The position numbers and the translations under genes are program-made. Below the pieces are notes generated by a model. The model searched no databases and was not told where the DNA came from. It saw only the letters and a list, made by a program, of their open reading frames with translations. Positions 62,201-64,000 of a stretch of DNA of 64,000 nucleotides are shown piece by piece. Each line of letters opens with the position of its first letter. Position 1 is the first letter of the stretch. This DNA is from Lautropia sp. (GTDB taxonomy: Bacteria; Pseudomonadota; Gammaproteobacteria; Burkholderiales; Burkholderiaceae_E), in NCBI GenBank assembly GCA_030527825.1, contig JAUNAC010000004.1:1-64000 (forward strand), given 5' to 3'.

Positions 62201-64000
62201 GGGCATTCATCTGTGATGGCCGCACTGGCTACGGCCGGGTGGCTGGCCAGGGTAGCCTCGATCTCGCCAGGTTCGATACGGAAGCCGCGGATCTTTAGTT
62301 GCCCGTCCAGGCGGCCCAGGTATTCCAGTCGTCCGTCATCCAGCCAGCGGACAGCATCGCCCGTGCGGTAGAGGCGATCCTGCGGGCTGTTGAACGGGTC
62401 TGGCACGAAGCGTTCGCTGGTCAGCTCCGGTCGGTTGAGGTAACCCAGAGCCAGCCCCGGCCCGCCGATGTAGAGTTCACCCGCGATGCCGGGGGGGGCC
62501 GGTTCGGCCAGCGGGGTGAGGACGCGGACGTAGGTCCAGTTGATGGGACGCCCCAGTGGAACCGAGCCATGACTGTCCAGATCCTGTTCGGAGACTGGCC
62601 CTGCCACGGCGAAGGTGGTGGTCTCTGTCGGGCCATAGCCATTGACCAGCTGCAGACCGGGTAGCGCCTGCAGCACCCGTTTGACGTGCCGTGGTGACAG
62701 GGCCTCGCCGCCGGTCATCAGAGTACGAAGACCTTTGAGATGTTCCGGATTGTCATCGACGATGCGATTGAACAGTGCGGCGGTCAGCCAGGCGGTATTG
62801 ACGCGTTGCGACTGGATAATCTGGGCCAGGCTGCTGCCGGAAGGGACGGCCTGCGAATGGATGACGCAGGCACCGCCATTGAGCAGCGGCCCCCAGATCT
62901 CCAGTGTGGATGCATCGAAGGCCAGCGGGGCGGCATGCAGCATGATGACTCTGGAGCCCAATGGCGCGTAGTACTGGCGGTAGACCAGGCGCACGATGGC
63001 ACGGTGCGGGATGACCACACCCTTTGGAGTGCCTGTCGAGCCAGATGTGTACATGATGTAGGCAGGCTGGCGGGCAGAACTGTGCAACCGGGCCAATTCC
63101 TGTTCCGAGATCTGCTCCGAGAGCCGCGGAACGGTACGGTTGCCGGCGGCCGGCGGGATCTGTTCCTCGTCGGGCGTCTCGTCGATGTTCCAGGTTCGTA
63201 TGCCCATCAACCGGGCTTGTGTCTGCTGCTCAGGGTTCGTATGGGCGTCTGTCAGCAGCAGCACAGGTCTGCAGTCCTGCAGTATCAGCGTCAGACGCTG
63301 CGCCGGACTGGCCGGATCTATCGGGACATAGACCGCACCGAGCCGCAGGATGGCCAGCATCAGGGCAATGCTTTCGGGGCGACGCGATAGCAGCATGGCC
63401 ACATGGTCGCCGACACCGACCTCCAGCCCCTGGAGGCGACTGGCCAGCTTCAGCGAGGCATCACGCAGCTGCCGGTACGTCCAGCGTCTGGTGGGCTCAC
63501 CGGGTGCACCGGGCATGATGATGGCGGTCGATTTGGCATGACGACGACATTGCAGGTCGAAACGTTCCAGCACCGTGGCCTGCGGCAGCCGCGATTCGCT
63601 GTCGGTCGAGCCTGACCAGCTCTGTAGTACCAGAGGCTGGATACTGGTGGCCAGATTGGAGATCTGGCACAGGGGCTGGGGTGCGCTCAGTATGAGTTCG
63701 GTTAGCAGATGGCGCAGGAAGCGCCGCCAGCCGTGCAATGCCACCGTGTCATAGCGACCGCTGGGTGAGTGGATGGTTACATCCTCGCCCACAAAGTGCA
63801 GGGAAATATCCGCTTTTTTACCGGCTGTCGATAGTGCGTCCGTTTCCAGGGTGGCATCATGGCCTGCATCGGCCTTGTCGGCTGCTTCGTGATGGCTGGG
63901 GCGCTCTGAGGGGGACGCCGCGTTTCCGGTATCCTCCACGAGTTGCATCAGCCCGGATTCACCCGTCCAGACGGATTTCGCCGCGCCGATCCGCTGGCGA
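56254..64000 (-). CDS. Hybrid NRPS-PKS with aminotransferase domain (5' end outside window)
   Basis: The frame stays open through base 64000, and the first visible part is the end of a C domain, so ATG 63948 is internal. Visible domains by position: A 63560-62050 (YTSGSTGTPKG, GYGPTETTTF), T near 61690 (VGGSSLLAA), KS 61490-60230 (HTACSTSL, EAHGTATPMGD, SYIGHT), AT 59830-58910 (GHSLGEF, HAFHSG, malonyl type), ACP near 58330 (LGLDSLLLT), class III PLP aminotransferase 57540-56480 (lysine in ASYGKVIGGGFPIG) and a PGARLGRDAQGKAAWF tail. No KR, DH or methyltransferase. The A code reads D-A-L-W-M-G-G-T-F-K, close to a valine code. Layout recalls the McyE and mycosubtilin aminotransferase modules. 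Confidence 0.95.
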   Translation of the reverse strand, partial: RQRIGAAKSVWTGESGLMQLVEDTGNAASPSERPSHHEAADKADAGHDATLETDALSTAGKKADISLHFVGEDVTIHSPSGRYDTVALHGWRRFLRHLLTELILSAPQPLCQISNLATSIQPLVLQSWSGSTDSESRLPQATVLERFDLQCRRHAKSTAIIMPGAPGEPTRRWTYRQLRDASLKLASRLQGLEVGVGDHVAMLLSRRPESIALMLAILRLGAVYVPIDPASPAQRLTLILQDCRPVLLLTDAHTNPEQQTQARLMGIRTWNIDETPDEEQIPPAAGNRTVPRLSEQISEQELARLHSSARQPAYIMYTSGSTGTPKGVVIPHRAIVRLVYRQYYAPLGSRVIMLHAAPLAFDASTLEIWGPLLNGGACVIHSQAVPSGSSLAQIIQSQRVNTAWLTAALFNRIVDDNPEHLKGLRTLMTGGEALSPRHVKRVLQALPGLQLVNGYGPTETTTFAVAGPVSEQDLDSHGSVPLGRPINWTYVRVLTPLAEPAPPGIAGELYIGGPGLALGYLNRPELTSERFVPDPFNSPQDRLYRTGDAVRWLDDGRLEYLGRLDGQLKIRGFRIEPGEIEATLASHPAVASAAITDECPPNGERRLVAWLVAAAGQTLPDDDTLRDLCRNRLPAYMMPARFVAIPQLPLTLNGKLDRRALQAMDNIDATFVKNSDPHFAKDTEVTHGNINTHNTEFANSSQKIHTPATYTDHRQNPLPETPAEPAPPAETMLTASARRALEQRIIALLEPILAIRGLRAHDNFFEVGGSSLLAARALDALQEAFGPVIGIEDFFGNPTVAAFASRIAQHLPADQAARIPKVTPHAPAPASTADDPRTIAIIGMAGRFPGADSIETLWQNLMDGRDGIHHFRPEELDPSLPGSLTSDPDYVPARGILSDVARFDAAFFGISPREAELMDPQQRIFLELAWQCLEHAGHAPRDGDRQIGIFAGMYNASYFQHNLQHYPEKIASLGAFQVMLDNEKDYIATRTANRLDLRGPAISVHTACSTSLVAIVQAVQALRDGQCRMALAGGAAVTVPVNSGYRHEAGSMLSPDGRTRSFDADAQGTVFSDGAAVVLLKRLSDARRDGDRVYAIIRGVGLNNDGGHKASFTAPSVDGQHAVIRAALADAGVPARSIQHVEAHGTATPMGDPVEVRALTRAWREQTPDTGFAVLSSLKSYIGHTVIAAGAAATIKTVLAMQHQCIPGTLHFNTPNPDLQLEQSPFRVTAAHTPWLRTPDVPRRAAISAFGVGGTNAHIILEEAPAELATPPDTGHQPEHPPALYYLPLSARTPSALTTQRQQLARYLQQLQAAGSGNDRPTPFLTPRQTSLADISFTLAQGRSPLSLRQCVVAQTLEEAIATLRAEPSHPDRLQSNAASRGPLVWLFPGQGAQYAQMGRTLYAQDPVFARAFDEVADAIGTLPCTTAHPWLDTLIQTSLPLDTPPSDSRTGTAATADMPVPRSGSADLRTLVFEGGEEALAQTALTQPALFALEYALARWWQHQGLEPDLLIGHSLGEFTAAVIAGVMPVADAARLVALRGQLIQALPAGAMLAIRQPADTIGPRLPDVLSVATVNAPNACVVAGPDAAIDTLARQLDSEGIASQRLKTSHAFHSGMMDPAVSPFERAVARVTLSAPSIPIISGRTGQALSDAEATDPHWWATQLRDTVRFAQAAQTALTQDADSVFLEIGPGRILGNLVRQAGAATGAPVCIASLGNRTADEHRSLGRARASLWCLDRLAQASLASPHGQRIPLPTYPFEGERYWLDTPSARHGNTPAQSAATGATRSPDHQQLVSMASSAIDALRAALQARSTPHMTLAPADTMAHQSVIDRPGHTQNLPEPPEPTMTATDRPTRLHQELADTIDDVCGLTIGIADRDSTFLDLGLDSLLLTQLALQIKRHFNAPISFRQLMTELPSPNAVVKHLDSILPADAPAAQPPATAAPVPAAGTPSPAPTLVGQPAWLAPMAARGQLDSLSLVLGQQLQLMENQLRLLTGQAPLAPVPQAVISATDATIPGDHAYPVQNSKPSVAAPAPTGAARPAQPPTATEPADERPTDDPKRAFGAIARIYRQQHDALTPRQEARLDGFIKRYVERTRASRDYTQQYRPYSADPRVVNGFRPRLKEMIYQIVIERSKGSHLWDLDGNEYIDALNGFGMSLFGWQPDFVLDAVRRQLELGYEIGPQHPLAGPVTELICEMTGFDRAALCNTGSEAVMGTVRIARTVTGRERIAVFAGSYHGIFDEVIVRLGSRGRAMPAAPGIMPNTAANVVILEYGDPDALQWVQENADNLAAVLVEPVQSRRPDLQPREFLHELRRITAESGSLLIFDEVVTGFRVGPGGAQAHFDVRADLASYGKVIGGGFPIGIIAGKREYMDALDGGAWQYGDDSIPTVGVTYFAGTFVRHPLALAACHAVLKHLQAAGPGLQQALNDTTAQLAETLNTFCRTHNAPIAVKHFSSVWRIVFTEDHPYQDLLFAMMRSRGIHILDNFPCFMTTAHSASDVQAICNAFCESVQELQADGFLPGQADTQGSTPISHSLDPAQPPIPGARLGRDAQGKAAWFIADPDRPGNYIQIKADA

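Overview
The window looks like a high-G+C betaproteobacterial chromosome, most likely Burkholderiales. The evidence is gene order. fimV-truA-trpF-trpB-trpA-accD-folC-SPOR protein-cvpA-purF-metZ (1-12226) and pyrG-kdsA-DUF1330-eno-ftsB (20686-25442) are arrangements typical of that order, and the proteins read as betaproteobacterial housekeeping enzymes. I cannot name the species from the sequence alone. I found no rRNA, tRNA, CRISPR array, insertion sequence or integrase.

Region by region. 1-12226: a long co-directional block for type IV pilus/polar assembly (FimV C-terminus), tRNA pseudouridylation, the last steps of tryptophan synthesis, fatty-acid initiation, folate, purine and methionine synthesis. 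12286-18662: a secreted rhodanese, a secreted RCC1-repeat protein, a beta-carbonic anhydrase, a 3-hydroxyisobutyryl-CoA hydrolase-like enzyme, a PEBP-family protein, a LexA with a long linker and a candidate SOS box, then a 626-base stretch without a gene that holds two strong hairpins, then a small RRM RNA-binding protein. 18740-30064: ETF-ubiquinone oxidoreductase, the pyrG-eno block, ftsB, Hsp33, a gamma-carbonic anhydrase, a PHP phosphoesterase, a YciO/Sua5-type protein and trpS. 30087-40965: a membrane GGDEF-EAL protein, a methyltransferase, dapA-bamC, an 11-residue-repeat lipoprotein, a Tat-exported phosphoesterase overlapping mutS, and the alternative ribosomal protein L36 behind a Fur/Zur-type palindrome.

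41002-49076: a DMT permease, then, on the minus strand, what looks like one biotin-centred operon. It runs ECF ATPase, ECF T-component, VOC protein, BioY, an AMP-forming acyl-CoA ligase, a thiolase and a tannase/feruloyl-esterase-family hydrolase. The BioY-ligase-thiolase trio parallels the B. subtilis yhfUTS set.

49321-64000: the accessory and most interesting part. A DUF2867-like gene of lower G+C borders a secondary-metabolite locus read right to left: a giant PKS-NRPS entering from beyond the right edge (end of C, A, T, KS, AT, ACP, aminotransferase), a translationally coupled NRPS (C-A-T-C-T), two strong hairpins and a Sfp-type phosphopantetheinyl transferase. The domain logic predicts a valine-like residue extended by malonate and converted by the built-in aminotransferase to a beta-amine (an aminostatine-like unit), then glycine, then a terminal C-T pair with neither adenylation nor thioesterase domain. 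The chemistry and release route are inferences; the start of the line lies outside the window.
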